A stretch of DNA of 38,263 nt from Sphingomonas sp. (GTDB lineage Bacteria; Pseudomonadota; Alphaproteobacteria; Sphingomonadales; Sphingomonadaceae), in NCBI GenBank assembly GCA_025981625.1, contig JAICXF010000014.1, positions 1-38,263 of the forward strand. The letters run 5' to 3'. The notes beneath the pieces are model-generated. The model did no database searches and was not told where the DNA came from. It saw nothing but the letters and a program-made list of their open reading frames with translations. A program made the translations under genes and the position numbers. Shown piece after piece: positions 1-7,909 of the stretch; within the stretch, counting starts at the first letter, position 1, and each line of letters begins with the position of its first letter.

Positions 1-137
1 CTCTCGCGCTGAACCTCGATGAGGTTCGGCATTTCGGAGATTTCGTGGATGTTGCCGAAAATCTTGCGGATTCGCCGCTGCTTGGTCCGCGCGCCGCTGG
101 AGGTATTCCGGGGTGCGTCGATCGCTTTGGTGGCCAT
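1..137 (-). CDS. rpoB: RNA polymerase beta subunit, N-terminal fragment
   Basis: The first 45 codons of rpoB, read leftward and cut by the window edge. The translation begins [11 protein letters not shown] and continues through [10 protein letters not shown] to [11 protein letters not shown], which is the conserved amino terminus of alphaproteobacterial RpoB. The product is the beta subunit of the core RNA polymerase. The start is the ATG at 137-135. It is the last member of the ribosomal/RNA polymerase gene order found on the minus strand here, yet rplL lies 7.8 kb upstream instead of immediately before it. rpoB therefore needs its own promoter, and a candidate lies at 375-402. Identification rests on the short N-terminal block only, but that block is distinctive. 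Confidence 0.93.
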   Translation of the reverse strand, partial: MATKAIDAPRNTSSGARTKQRRIRKIFGNIHEISEMPNLIEVQRE

Positions 138-188
138 GTGCTTCCCTGCGCTATGCGGCAGCGCAGGGGGCCCGCGCTCCGCTGTGTT

Positions 189-211
189 CCCCGGCGAAAG
201 CCGGGGTCCAG
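189..211 (+). repeat. REP-like palindrome, single copy
   Basis: Arms CCCCGGC (189-195) and GCCGGGG (200-206) enclose a GAAA (GNRA-type) loop and are followed by the tag TCCAG. The same design occurs twice at 15144-15210. It lies in the rpoB leader and would be transcribed with it if the promoter at 375-402 is correct. Confidence 0.7.
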
Positions 212-374
212 TTATGGGCACCGGCCTCGCCGGTGCACTGTTCGGAGCGCTGTCCCGCCACCCTCTCCAATGCGTATGGTCCGTGCGCCAACCCGGACCC
301 TGTCCCGGAGAGGACGGGAAAAGCCCCGGGCGCACGTTACCGTGCGGCGGAGCCGTCTATTTTTGGATGAGGCC

Positions 375-402
375 GATATAATCCTATTCCAACAGCGTGC
401 AA
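375..402 (-). promoter_or_regulatory. Candidate rpoB promoter
   Basis: On the minus strand TTGCAC (402-397) is followed after 16 nt by TATATC (380-375). It lies just beyond the terminator of the neighbouring TonB receptor gene and points toward rpoB, giving a leader of about 230 nt. The rest of 138-374 shows no gene, only the palindrome at 189-211. The call rests on consensus match and position. Confidence 0.4.
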
Positions 403-416
403 GGGCCTGACGGGCC

Positions 417-449
417 AAAAAGAAACGGGGCGCCATTGCTGGCGCCCCG
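417..449 (-). terminator. Intrinsic terminator of the TonB receptor gene
   Basis: Perfect 9-bp stem (426-434 with 441-449) around a 6-nt loop. On the minus strand it is followed by TTTCTTTTT (425-417). It lies 24 nt beyond the receptor stop codon and separates that transcript from rpoB. Confidence 0.85.
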
Positions 450-472
450 CACGTTGCTTGGCTGGGCAGTAG

Positions 473-2881
473 TTAGAAGTTGACTGCCAGCGACAGGAAT
501 AGCTGACGCGGGCTGCCGTAGAATGCAGTTCCTATGCCAGTCAGCCCGAGGACAGGCGTCGGCTTGCCGTTAACGAAAATCGGCGAACTGGTGACCGGGT
601 CCGACAGCATGTAATTATAGCCGCCAACAATATATTTCTTGTTGGTCAGGTTCTTGCCGTGAAGGCCAATCTCGTAGCGGCCCCCCGCCGAGCGCCATAC
701 CAGGTTGGCGTCCCACAGAGCATATCCGGGCTGGTCGAGGAACGGGATTGCATATTCGAACTGGCGGGCGAAGCTGCGATACGCGATCGTGGTGTTCAGA
801 TCGAGGTGCCCGCCGCCAAGCGGCGCGCTGTAGTCGAGGGTTCCGCTCATCGTCCACTTGGGGGTGTTCTGGATTCTTCGGCTGGAGGAAACATCGGTAG
901 GGCCCTTGCCCGCCACCTGCGTAATGAACTTCAGATATTTGCCGTCGAGATACCCAAGTGAACCCGCGAAGCTCAGCCGGTCGCCGCTTGTCGCGAAGTT
1001 CTGCGCCAGCCTGGCATTGGTCTCCACCTCGACGCCGCGCATGCGCGCCTTGCCGGCGTTGGTCGTAATTCCGCAGAAGTTCGGCTGACCGTTGATCGTG
1101 CAGGCCGACGATCCGGGCACCTGAACGTCCTTGTATTCTGCGTCGAAAACCGCCGTAGCAAGCTGCAGGCGGTGATCGAATAGCGCGGCTTTCCAGCCCG
1201 CCTCGTAGCTGTCGACCTTCTCCGGCTTGAACGTCAGGAAATTATAGATGTCCTGGTAGGACTGGGTAGGCGCCTGCGTGGCTTTGCCGCGCGGGTCAAA
1301 GCCGCCGCCCTTGAATCCCCTCGAATAGCTCACGTAGAAATTCTCGTTGGCCGAGGGCTTGAAGTTGATCGACGCGCGTGGCGTGAACGCCTTGTCGGTC
1401 CGGGTGCCGTTGAAATTGGTCGTCGTCGAAAGCACCGAGCCGACACCATAGCCATAGGCGCCGCCGAGCCCCGGCTGTCCACCGTTCAATCGTGTTTGGG
1501 CGAGGATGTACGCGGCGCGCTGGTCATCGGTCCAACGTCCGCCGAGCGACAGGGCCCATTGATCCGAGAAATTGTAGGTGAGGTCGGTGAACGCTGCCCA
1601 GGTCTTCGTATGCACATTGCCCAATGTCGATGAAGTCAGACCGGCAAGAGAGGTGTAGAGCCGCACGTCGAACTCGTCGAAGGCGCGCGCATTCAGGTAA
1701 TACACGCCGGCCACGCCCTGGAGCGGGCCCTTGTCAGCGACCAGCTGGAATTCCTGGCTGAACTGATGGTTCTTGTAGATCGCCGGGACATCGACATCGG
1801 GAAACGGCGTCGCGTCAAAGTCGATCGGCGTGTAGTTCTGATCGGCGCGGTAGGCGGTGATCGTCCGGAACTTCAGCCAGTCGTTGAGATCGATTTCGCC
1901 GTGCAGCGCGAGCCCGCCGGCGCGGACCTTTTGAAGCGGATCGTTGAGATTGCCCTGGGTGTCGTAGACATTGCTGAGTACGGGAAGGTTGGCGGCGCAG
2001 GGGAACTTGCCCGTGGTCGTCGTGCAGAAGTTCGGGAAAAGGCGATGGCCGCCTTTGGGGTTGCTGTCGTCCGCGATGTAATCCCCCGTCACCCGGAAGA
2101 GAATTGTGCTCGACGGAATGAACTCGACGCTGGCGCGGGTCGCGAAGATGTCCTTGTTGTAATTGTCCAGCCCGTTGGTGAGATTTTTGCCGAATCCGCC
2201 GGTGCTGAGCCGCGCGGCGGCGACGCCGACCAGCAATTCCTTGGTGATCGGTGTGGATGCCGAGACGATGAGGTCGGTCTGGCGATAGGTCCCGAGGTTG
2301 GTCCGCATGCTGAGGTGCGGACCGTCGCTCGGAATGCGCTTCGTTACATATTTGACGGCGCCGCCGATGGTGTTGCGGCCGTAGAGCGTGCCCTGCGGTC
2401 CGCGCAGCACCTCAATGCGGTCAATGTCGTAGATATCGAGAACCGCGGCCTGGGGTCGGTTGAAGTAGACATCGTCGAGATAGACGCCGACTCCCTGCTC
2501 GAAGCCGGCGACCGGATCCTGCTGACCGACGCCGCGAATGAACGGCGTCAGCGTGCTGTTGGTCCCGCGGCTGACCTTCAATGTCACGTTCGGCGTCGTT
2601 TTGGCGACATCGGTGATGTTGAGCGCGCCCTGTCGGTCGAGTTGTTCGGCCGAGTAAGCGGATACGGCGATGGGCACGTTTAGCAGCAGCTCGCTGCGCC
2701 GCCGCGCGGTGACGACGATGCCCTGGTCGCTTCCCGTCGCGGCCTGGCCTTGCGTCTCCGCATTGTTCTGCGTCGGCGGATTGGTTGCGCCGGTCGGCTG
2801 AGCCGCATGAGCCGGAGTCGTGAAGAGCGCCGCCGCGGCAACAGTGCCAAGCATAGCGGTGCGTGCGAAAGTCACGCGCAT
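473..2881 (-). CDS. TonB-dependent outer-membrane receptor
   Basis: An 802-residue outer-membrane transporter that would import a ligand using TonB/ExbBD energy. Residues 1-26 form a Sec signal peptide ending AHA. A TonB-box-like segment (GIVVTA, about 54-59) follows. The plug domain has the RIEVLRGPQGTLYGRNTIGG signature, and a long beta-barrel ends in the terminal aromatic F typical of outer-membrane proteins. The ATG at 2881 was chosen because AGGGGGAG precedes it at a good distance. An in-frame ATG at 2932 would lie inside the -10 element at 2937-2932. It is divergent from a TetR regulator and an alpha/beta hydrolase, which suggests regulated uptake of an ester- or lactone-like substrate. 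The ligand cannot be read from sequence. The SusC-like N-terminal extension is absent. Confidence 0.93.
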   Translation of the reverse strand: MRVTFARTAMLGTVAAAALFTTPAHAAQPTGATNPPTQNNAETQGQAATGSDQGIVVTARRRSELLLNVPIAVSAYSAEQLDRQGALNITDVAKTTPNVTLKVSRGTNSTLTPFIRGVGQQDPVAGFEQGVGVYLDDVYFNRPQAAVLDIYDIDRIEVLRGPQGTLYGRNTIGGAVKYVTKRIPSDGPHLSMRTNLGTYRQTDLIVSASTPITKELLVGVAAARLSTGGFGKNLTNGLDNYNKDIFATRASVEFIPSSTILFRVTGDYIADDSNPKGGHRLFPNFCTTTTGKFPCAANLPVLSNVYDTQGNLNDPLQKVRAGGLALHGEIDLNDWLKFRTITAYRADQNYTPIDFDATPFPDVDVPAIYKNHQFSQEFQLVADKGPLQGVAGVYYLNARAFDEFDVRLYTSLAGLTSSTLGNVHTKTWAAFTDLTYNFSDQWALSLGGRWTDDQRAAYILAQTRLNGGQPGLGGAYGYGVGSVLSTTTNFNGTRTDKAFTPRASINFKPSANENFYVSYSRGFKGGGFDPRGKATQAPTQSYQDIYNFLTFKPEKVDSYEAGWKAALFDHRLQLATAVFDAEYKDVQVPGSSACTINGQPNFCGITTNAGKARMRGVEVETNARLAQNFATSGDRLSFAGSLGYLDGKYLKFITQVAGKGPTDVSSSRRIQNTPKWTMSGTLDYSAPLGGGHLDLNTTIAYRSFARQFEYAIPFLDQPGYALWDANLVWRSAGGRYEIGLHGKNLTNKKYIVGGYNYMLSDPVTSSPIFVNGKPTPVLGLTGIGTAFYGSPRQLFLSLAVNF

Positions 2882-2931
2882 GTCTGTTTTCTCCCCCTTT
2901 GGACACGAGGTTGCGTCCGCAGTCGCAATCA

Positions 2932-2960
2932 TCCATAGTGAAAGTTGAACCGTGTTTCAA
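2932..2960 (-). promoter_or_regulatory. Promoter of the TonB receptor gene
   Basis: On the minus strand TTGAAA (2960-2955), a 17-nt spacer and TATGGA (2937-2932) form a good sigma-70-type promoter about 50 nt before the chosen start codon. The -35 box overlaps the inverted repeat at 2942-2963. Confidence 0.65.
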
Positions 2961-2963
2961 CTT
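2942..2963. promoter_or_regulatory. Candidate TetR operator
   Basis: Perfect 8-bp inverted repeat, AAGTTGAA (2942-2949) and TTCAACTT (2956-2963), with a 6-nt centre. It lies in the 114-nt space between the divergent tetR and receptor genes and covers the receptor -35 box and part of the spacer. A bound repressor would block the receptor promoter and possibly tetR's own. Confidence 0.6.
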
Positions 2964-2995
2964 GCGAATGCGGACCGCCGCGGTAGGGGAGCCGG

Positions 2996-3634
2996 ATGGG
3001 GGTGAAGGTCGAAGTTAACCCGCAGCCTAGCGCCGCGAGCGAAGGCAAGGCGCCGCGCACGCCCCGCGGCGAGCGGACCTTGCGCAAGATCCTCGACGCG
3101 GCGCGCGAGGAGTTCGGCGATCGCGGGTTCTCGGAAAGCTCGATCGTCGGGATCACGCAACGTGCCGGAGTCGCGCTCGGCACCTTCTACACCTATTTCG
3201 ATTCGAAGGAGGCGCTGTTCCAGGCGCTGGTGCGCGACATGTCGGCACAGGTGCGCGACGCCGTCGGTCCCGTTCTCGGCGAGGCTACCGACGCACTCGA
3301 CGGCGAACGCCGGGCGCTCGAGGCGTTCCTCCGCTTCGCGCGCGAGCACCGCGACATCTACCGGATCATCGACGAGTCCGAGTTCGTTGAGCCAACGGTC
3401 TATCGAGAGCATTATGAGACGACCGCCACGCGGATCGCGGCGCGTCTCCGGGCAGCCCGCGAAAACGGCGAAATCGACGCCGACTTCGCGGATGAGGAGC
3501 TGGACGTGCTGGCCTGGGCGATGATGGGCGCGAACGTGTTCCTGGGGCTTCGCTTCGCCGTGTGGGACGGCGCCGACGAAGGCCGGGTCGCCGATGCCAT
3601 GAGCCGCGTCTGGCGGCGGGGGTTCGGCAAGTGA
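2996..3634 (+). CDS. TetR/AcrR-family transcriptional regulator
   Basis: A 212-residue one-component regulator. The N-terminal DNA-binding domain runs from about residue 27 to 80: helix 1 contains RKILDAAREEFGDRGF, and the helix-turn-helix contains ITQRAGVALGTFYTYFDSKEAL, the classic TetR pattern. The C-terminal domain is all-helical and would bind an unknown effector. AGGGGAG lies just before the ATG. The gene overlaps the next one by 4 nt (GTGA) and is divergent from the receptor gene. The 22-nt palindrome between them is the natural operator candidate, so autoregulation and control of the receptor are both likely. The inducer may be the transported ligand or its hydrolysis product (inference). 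Confidence 0.9.
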   Translation: MGVKVEVNPQPSAASEGKAPRTPRGERTLRKILDAAREEFGDRGFSESSIVGITQRAGVALGTFYTYFDSKEALFQALVRDMSAQVRDAVGPVLGEATDALDGERRALEAFLRFAREHRDIYRIIDESEFVEPTVYREHYETTATRIAARLRAARENGEIDADFADEELDVLAWAMMGANVFLGLRFAVWDGADEGRVADAMSRVWRRGFGK

Positions 3635-4500
3635 CCGGCGACACCGGAGGCGCTTACCAGGATTGCCATCTGACCGTCGCCGACGGATTGCGGCTCCATT
3701 ACCGCGACTATCCGGGCCCGTCCGATCGGCCGCCCTTGCTGTGCCTTCCGGGCCTCACCCGCAATGTGCGCGATTTCGCCGATCTTGCGGAGCGCTATTC
3801 GCCCCGATTTCGGGTGCTTACGCTCGAGTTCCGCGGGCGCGGGGAGAGCGACTACGACCCGCAGCCGATGCGCTACAACCCGCTGACCTACGCCGCGGAC
3901 GTGCTCCAGCTGCTCGACCGGCTCGAAATTCCGCGGGCCATCTTCGTCGGAACCTCGCTCGGCGGACTGGTGACCATGACCGTCGCCGCGACGGCCCCCC
4001 AGCGCATCGCCGCGACCATCCTCAACGATATCGGCCCCGATCTCACCACGAACGGCCTCGACCGAATCCGCTCCTACGTCGGCAAGGACGTGCGCTTCGC
4101 CAGCTGGGATGAAGCTGGCGCGCTCATGGCGCGCAACAATAACCGCGTGCCCGCCCGCTACAGCGACGAGGACTGGGTGAAGATGGCCCGGCGCGCCTGC
4201 CGCGAGGAGGACGGCGAAATCCGCTTCGACTACGACATGGCGATTGCCGTCCCGTTCGAGGCGGCGCCGACGCCCAACGTCGACCTGTGGCCGCTATTCG
4301 CGGCGGTGGCGCAAAAGCCGCTGCTGGTCGTGCGCGGCGAACTCAGCGACCTGCTGAGCGCCGAATCATTGGAAAAAATGCGTCAGGCGGCGCCCAACGC
4401 AAGGTTCGTGGTTGTGCCCGGCGTGGGCCACGCACCGGACCTCAACGAACCCGAAGCCGTCGCCGCGATCGACGATTTCCTCGATCGCCTTCCCGCCTGA
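3631..4500 (+). CDS. Alpha/beta-fold hydrolase
   Basis: A 289-residue cytoplasmic hydrolase of the lactonase/esterase-like alpha/beta fold. The nucleophile elbow GTSLGG puts Ser at residue 109. The probable acid is Asp240 (GELSDLL) and the catalytic His is residue 267 (GVGHAPD). The oxyanion-hole segment LPGLTRN lies near residue 40. No signal peptide is present. The start is taken as GTG 3631, which overlaps the tetR stop in GTGA; a longer reading would only add an Arg-rich tail inside tetR. Coupling to the regulator and divergence from a TonB receptor suggest it processes an imported ester or lactone. The substrate is unknown. Confidence 0.88.
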   Translation: MTGDTGGAYQDCHLTVADGLRLHYRDYPGPSDRPPLLCLPGLTRNVRDFADLAERYSPRFRVLTLEFRGRGESDYDPQPMRYNPLTYAADVLQLLDRLEIPRAIFVGTSLGGLVTMTVAATAPQRIAATILNDIGPDLTTNGLDRIRSYVGKDVRFASWDEAGALMARNNNRVPARYSDEDWVKMARRACREEDGEIRFDYDMAIAVPFEAAPTPNVDLWPLFAAVAQKPLLVVRGELSDLLSAESLEKMRQAAPNARFVVVPGVGHAPDLNEPEAVAAIDDFLDRLPA

Positions 4501-4509
4501 CGATCAAAC

Positions 4510-5274
4510 TTATCTAAGCGACGCCGCGCCAAGCTGCCGGCGTGAGTTGTCCCTGCCTTCCCGCCGCTCGCGTACGATCGCCGCGAGCCATTGCTCGGCC
4601 TTTTCGAGTGCCGCCTGGTCATCGACATCGATCCAGCTGAGCTCGCTGCAGTCCGCCGTTAGCGCGGCTCCCTCAGCCGCCAGCATGCGCATGCCCTCGG
4701 TGAGTGATGGGGCATCGAGGCTGCGCAAGGCGGAAAACAGGCCAGCCCCGATGGCAAATACGCCGGTGTCGAAACAGTCATAGTCAGCCAAGCCCTTGCC
4801 GATGGCGACGATCCGCTCGCCGTCTGTCCGGACCCGCGTGACGTCTTCGATGTCGACCAGGTCGCTCTCAATCCGCCGATCGATGCCAAGGCGCGCGCCC
4901 CCCGCCGCGCCGGCCTGCGCCACGAGTTCATAAAGGGCCGGTTCGACCAGATGATCGCACATCGCGAGCAGCGATTCTTCAGTCCCGACGAGCGGCTCGG
5001 CGGCGAGGACGGAGGTGCCGTTCGGGCTGCGATAATCTTTGTTCACCACGGTTTCGACGGCAATCGGCCACGAACCCGCAGCCACATGCGCCTCGATTTT
5101 CTCCGCGCCATAGCCCAGAACCGCCACGACCCGCTTCAGCCCGGCCTGCGCGAGGCCGTGGACGGCATGCCCCAGCAGTGAGCGCCCGGCCACTTCGCAA
5201 AGCGGCTTCAGCGGGGCAGAGGAGCGCAGCCGGCTACCCTCACCGGCGGCAAGCAGAATTGCAGTCGCGATCAT
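4510..5274 (-). CDS. Sugar/polyol-phosphate nucleotidyltransferase (candidate inositol-1-phosphate cytidylyltransferase)
   Basis: A 254-residue nucleotidyltransferase of the GT-A-like fold. The nucleotide-binding signature LAAGEGSRL (8-16) is followed by KPL (23-25). NGTS (85-88) and Asp107 (MCDH) match the product- and metal-binding positions of this family. The ATG at 5274 lies 4 nt after the stop of the inositol-3-phosphate synthase gene, so the two are probably coupled. With that enzyme and the CDP-alcohol phosphotransferase upstream, the best guess is activation of inositol-1-phosphate with CTP to CDP-inositol, as in the IPCT enzymes of thermophiles. That function is inferred from context, and other sugar phosphates remain possible. 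It converges with the hydrolase gene, leaving 9 nt between their stops. Confidence 0.85.
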   Translation of the reverse strand: MIATAILLAAGEGSRLRSSAPLKPLCEVAGRSLLGHAVHGLAQAGLKRVVAVLGYGAEKIEAHVAAGSWPIAVETVVNKDYRSPNGTSVLAAEPLVGTEESLLAMCDHLVEPALYELVAQAGAAGGARLGIDRRIESDLVDIEDVTRVRTDGERIVAIGKGLADYDCFDTGVFAIGAGLFSALRSLDAPSLTEGMRMLAAEGAALTADCSELSWIDVDDQAALEKAEQWLAAIVRERREGRDNSRRQLGAASLR

Positions 5275-5278
5275 ATCG

Positions 5279-6367
5279 CTAGTTGACGATGAAATCCTCG
5301 ACCGCGCGCGCGGCAAGGTCGTCGGTCATTTGCTCGGGCGGGTGCTTGCAGAAATAAGCTGCCGGGGCGTTGATCGGACCGGCCTCCCCGCGATCGAGTG
5401 CAATCTTGGCGCAGCGGATCATGTCGATCGCAACGCCCGCGCTGTTGGGTGAATCCTCAACCGACAGCCGAAGCTCGAGATTCATCGGGACTCCGCCGAA
5501 CATCGTGCCTTCCATCCGAAGGAAGCAGATCTTGTTGTCATTCTGCCACGCGACATAGTCCGACGGGCCGACGTGAATGTTCTCATCGTCGAGGCGCCGC
5601 TCGGCGACCGCCTGCACCGCCTCGGTCTTGCTTTCCTTCTTCGAGGCGAGCCGGCTTCGGTTCAGCATGTTGAGGAAGTCGGTGTTGCCCCCGGTGTTGA
5701 GCTGATACGTCCGGTTCACTCGAACGCCGCGCTTGGCGAACAGGTCGGTGAGGACGCGATGGACGATGGTGGCTCCGAGCTGGGCCTTGATGTCGTCGCC
5801 GATGATCGGGAGCCCGCGCTCGCGGAAGCGCTGTGCCCAGCCGGCGTCGCTGGCGATGAAAACCGGGATGCAGTTGACGAAGGCCACTCCTGCTTCGAGC
5901 GCGCACTCGGCATAGAATTCCGACGCTTTCTGGCTGCCAACCGGTAGATAGTTGATCAGCACGTCGGTGCGGGATTCCTTGAGCACGCGCACTACTTCGG
6001 CCTGGTCCGGTTCGGGTGCGTCGGCGACGATGAACGTGCGGTCGTCCGGATAGTCGTCCATATGATCGGCGACGCCGTCGAGCTTGCGGCCCATGCGGAC
6101 GGTCGCGCCGGTCGGGGCAACCTGGTCGCAGAAGACCTCAGTGCAGTTCGGCCTGGCGAAAATCGCCTCGGCGACATCCTTGCCGACCTTGCGCCGGTCG
6201 ACGTCCCAGGCCGCGACGACCTGGATGTCGCTGGGGCGGTAGCCGCCGACGTCCCAGTGCATGAGTCCGACGGTCTGGTTCGCTCCCTGGTGATAATAAG
6301 AGAGGCCCTGCACCAGTGAGCTGGCGCAGTTCCCCACGCCAATGATCGCGATGTTGATGTTCGGCAT
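5279..6367 (-). CDS. ino1: Inositol-3-phosphate synthase
   Basis: Converts glucose-6-phosphate to 1L-myo-inositol-3-phosphate (also named inositol-1-phosphate) with bound NAD. The 362-residue protein opens with the Rossmann motif IGVGNCASSL (9-18). It carries the family blocks DVLINYLPVGSQKAS, NCIPVFIAS, GDDIKAQLGATIVHR and QLNTGGNTDFLNM, and VEDSPNSAGVAIDMIR near the C-terminus. Length and motifs fit the short prokaryotic form, not the roughly 530-residue eukaryotic one. The ATG at 6367 shares its first base region with the stop of the preceding CDP-alcohol phosphotransferase gene (TAATG), a sign of translational coupling. An upstream in-frame ATG would add 34 residues inside that gene and is not favoured. 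Confidence 0.95.
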   Translation of the reverse strand: MPNINIAIIGVGNCASSLVQGLSYYHQGANQTVGLMHWDVGGYRPSDIQVVAAWDVDRRKVGKDVAEAIFARPNCTEVFCDQVAPTGATVRMGRKLDGVADHMDDYPDDRTFIVADAPEPDQAEVVRVLKESRTDVLINYLPVGSQKASEFYAECALEAGVAFVNCIPVFIASDAGWAQRFRERGLPIIGDDIKAQLGATIVHRVLTDLFAKRGVRVNRTYQLNTGGNTDFLNMLNRSRLASKKESKTEAVQAVAERRLDDENIHVGPSDYVAWQNDNKICFLRMEGTMFGGVPMNLELRLSVEDSPNSAGVAIDMIRCAKIALDRGEAGPINAPAAYFCKHPPEQMTDDLAARAVEDFIVN

Positions 6368-7242
6368 TAACGTGTCAGGTCCCTGGAATGAGTGAGTGGT
6401 GAGTGGGCGGATGTCGCTTGGGCCGAGCCACGGCCGGCGATGAATTGGGCTTCTACAATACGGTGCCACGAGAGGCCGGTAATCAGGATCAAAGTCAGCG
6501 GAACGATCTCAAACCACCAGAACAGGCGCGGATCGCCCGCAATGCACGCCAAGAAAATCACATAGACCCGCACGTTGGCGCTGAGCAGGCTCAGCAGGCG
6601 TAGCGGCTTCGCGGCATAAGCACCATAGGCAGCGCCGAGCCGCACCGGGTCCGGATCGTGCCTCAGCGCGTCGTCGAAGCGGATTGCGACCGCGTCGAGG
6701 AGGCCGGCCACGCCGTCGTAGATCCGCACGAGCGGATTGCGGGCCGGCGTCGCGCTTGCAGTCGAGATTCCCGAGCGGCGGCGGTGAAAGCGCGCCCGCT
6801 CGCCTTCATAGAGACTGGACTGCAGCGCATGGAGCAGCGCTGCGAAGCCCGACAGGACCCACGCTTCCCTGGTTCCGACCGATGCCGCCAGCGTCACGTA
6901 GAGGAGCAGGAAAACGCCGTGATCGCATAGCCCGTCCAGGAACCGTCCAAGCGGGCTCGCGGTGTTTGTCGCGCGAGCAATCATTCCATCCAGCCCGTCG
7001 GCGATCAGCCATGCAATCGACAGCACCAATCCGATGCATGCGAAGGGCCACAGGCGCCAGTTGAAGTAGGACAGCGCGGCAAGACTTCCGATGCACAGCC
7101 CGCCGATCGACACTGCATTGGCCGAAATGCCGCGCGAGATGAACCACGGCAGCAGCAGCCGCCCCGCGGGGTGGATGATCCAGAGGTTGGTCGGATCCTC
7201 GATCCGGCGATCCCGTGATCCGTCCGGAGCATGAGGTGTCAT
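6367..7242 (-). CDS. CDP-alcohol phosphatidyltransferase family protein
   Basis: A 291-residue integral membrane enzyme that transfers a phosphoalcohol or phosphatidyl group from a CDP-alcohol. The full catalytic signature D-x2-D-G-x2-A-R-x8-G-x3-D-x3-D is present: Asp82, Asp85, Ala89-Arg90, Gly99, Asp103 and Asp107. About six hydrophobic segments are visible. The soluble middle region (about 145-200) is longer than in phosphatidylglycerophosphate synthases. It is the first gene of the coupled set with ino1 and the nucleotidyltransferase. The trio resembles the thermophile di-myo-inositol phosphate pathway (IPCT plus DIPPS), but phosphatidylinositol or an inositol-sphingolipid precursor is equally conceivable. 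No strong Shine-Dalgarno is seen before the ATG. Confidence 0.88.
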   Translation of the reverse strand: MTPHAPDGSRDRRIEDPTNLWIIHPAGRLLLPWFISRGISANAVSIGGLCIGSLAALSYFNWRLWPFACIGLVLSIAWLIADGLDGMIARATNTASPLGRFLDGLCDHGVFLLLYVTLAASVGTREAWVLSGFAALLHALQSSLYEGERARFHRRRSGISTASATPARNPLVRIYDGVAGLLDAVAIRFDDALRHDPDPVRLGAAYGAYAAKPLRLLSLLSANVRVYVIFLACIAGDPRLFWWFEIVPLTLILITGLSWHRIVEAQFIAGRGSAQATSAHSPLTHSRDLTR

Positions 7243-7345
7243 CGGAACGTCACGTACAGTGTCGAGGAGGCAGGTATCAAGCCATTAGGAACGCCTGACG
7301 ATCTTCCGCCTGTCGCCCCGAGATTGCCGAGCTCCATCAAACGAA

Positions 7346-7371
7346 CGGGGCGGCCCCGCAGGACCGCCCCG
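7346..7371 (-). terminator. Possible terminator of the small exported protein gene
   Basis: Perfect 8-bp stem (7346-7353 with 7364-7371) 24 nt beyond the stop of the 7395-7715 gene. On the minus strand it is followed by TTCGTTTGA, only moderately T-rich. It separates that gene from the inositol operon. The rest of 7243-7345 shows nothing else. Confidence 0.5.
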
Positions 7372-7394
7372 ATCTTCAAATGCGGCGCTCGTCG

Positions 7395-7715
7395 TCAATA
7401 GCGACGAGTGCGGTAATTATGCTTCAGACGGTAGATCTCGGCGCTGTCGCGGCGCTCCATCGCCCGCAGCCGCTGGCGCTCCTGGACGGTCAGCCGTCCG
7501 CCGCTCCGCCAGCGGAGCCGGGCTTCGGTCCGACGCAGCCTCATCTCGAGATAGCGCAGGCGCTGCGCTTCGGCGCGCGTTAGCTGACCATTCCTCACGC
7601 CCTGCCTGATGCGCTGCTGTTGCCGCATTTCATGCTGGTCGATGTTCTGGGCAGCGGCCGGAACCGCGCTCCCAGCCGTCGCCGCGGCGCAAAGCGCCAG
7701 GATCATCATTCTCAT
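7395..7715 (-). CDS. Small exported Arg-rich protein of unknown function
   Basis: 106 residues, not recognised. Residues 1-22 are a clear signal peptide (hydrophobic core, AAA before Gln23). The mature part is strongly basic and probably helical, with many Arg and Gln. It has two segments of similar pattern, RNGQLTRAEAQRLR and GGRLTVQERQRLR, so it may contain a short duplicated helix pair. AAGGAG at a suitable distance supports the ATG at 7715. It lies alone between the rplJ-rplL terminator and the inositol operon, and both sides have hairpins. A periplasmic chaperone-like or nucleic-acid-binding role could be imagined from charge alone, but nothing in the sequence proves it. Confidence 0.75.
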   Translation of the reverse strand: MRMMILALCAAATAGSAVPAAAQNIDQHEMRQQQRIRQGVRNGQLTRAEAQRLRYLEMRLRRTEARLRWRSGGRLTVQERQRLRAMERRDSAEIYRLKHNYRTRRY

Positions 7716-7835
7716 CGGTTCACTCCTTCAACAGGCGCCGGCCTGAAGGCTCGGGCGCATGGTGGGGAAACGAACTGCGGTGGGGGAGGTTGTCGGCTAA
7801 TCGGTGTGATGCCACCGCTCGGCGCACCACGTGCG

Positions 7836-7866
7836 AAACGAAAAGGGCGGCCCCAGCGAGCCGCCC
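7836..7866 (-). terminator. Terminator of the rplJ-rplL operon
   Basis: Stem 7845-7851 with 7860-7866 (GGGCGGC/GCCGCCC). On the minus strand it is followed by TTTTCGTTTCG. It lies about 45 nt past the rplL stop and explains why rplL is not simply continuous with rpoB here. Confidence 0.8.
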
Positions 7867-7909
7867 CTTCCTATTTGATAACTCTAGGCAGGTCTTGCGG
7901 GCTGCTCGG

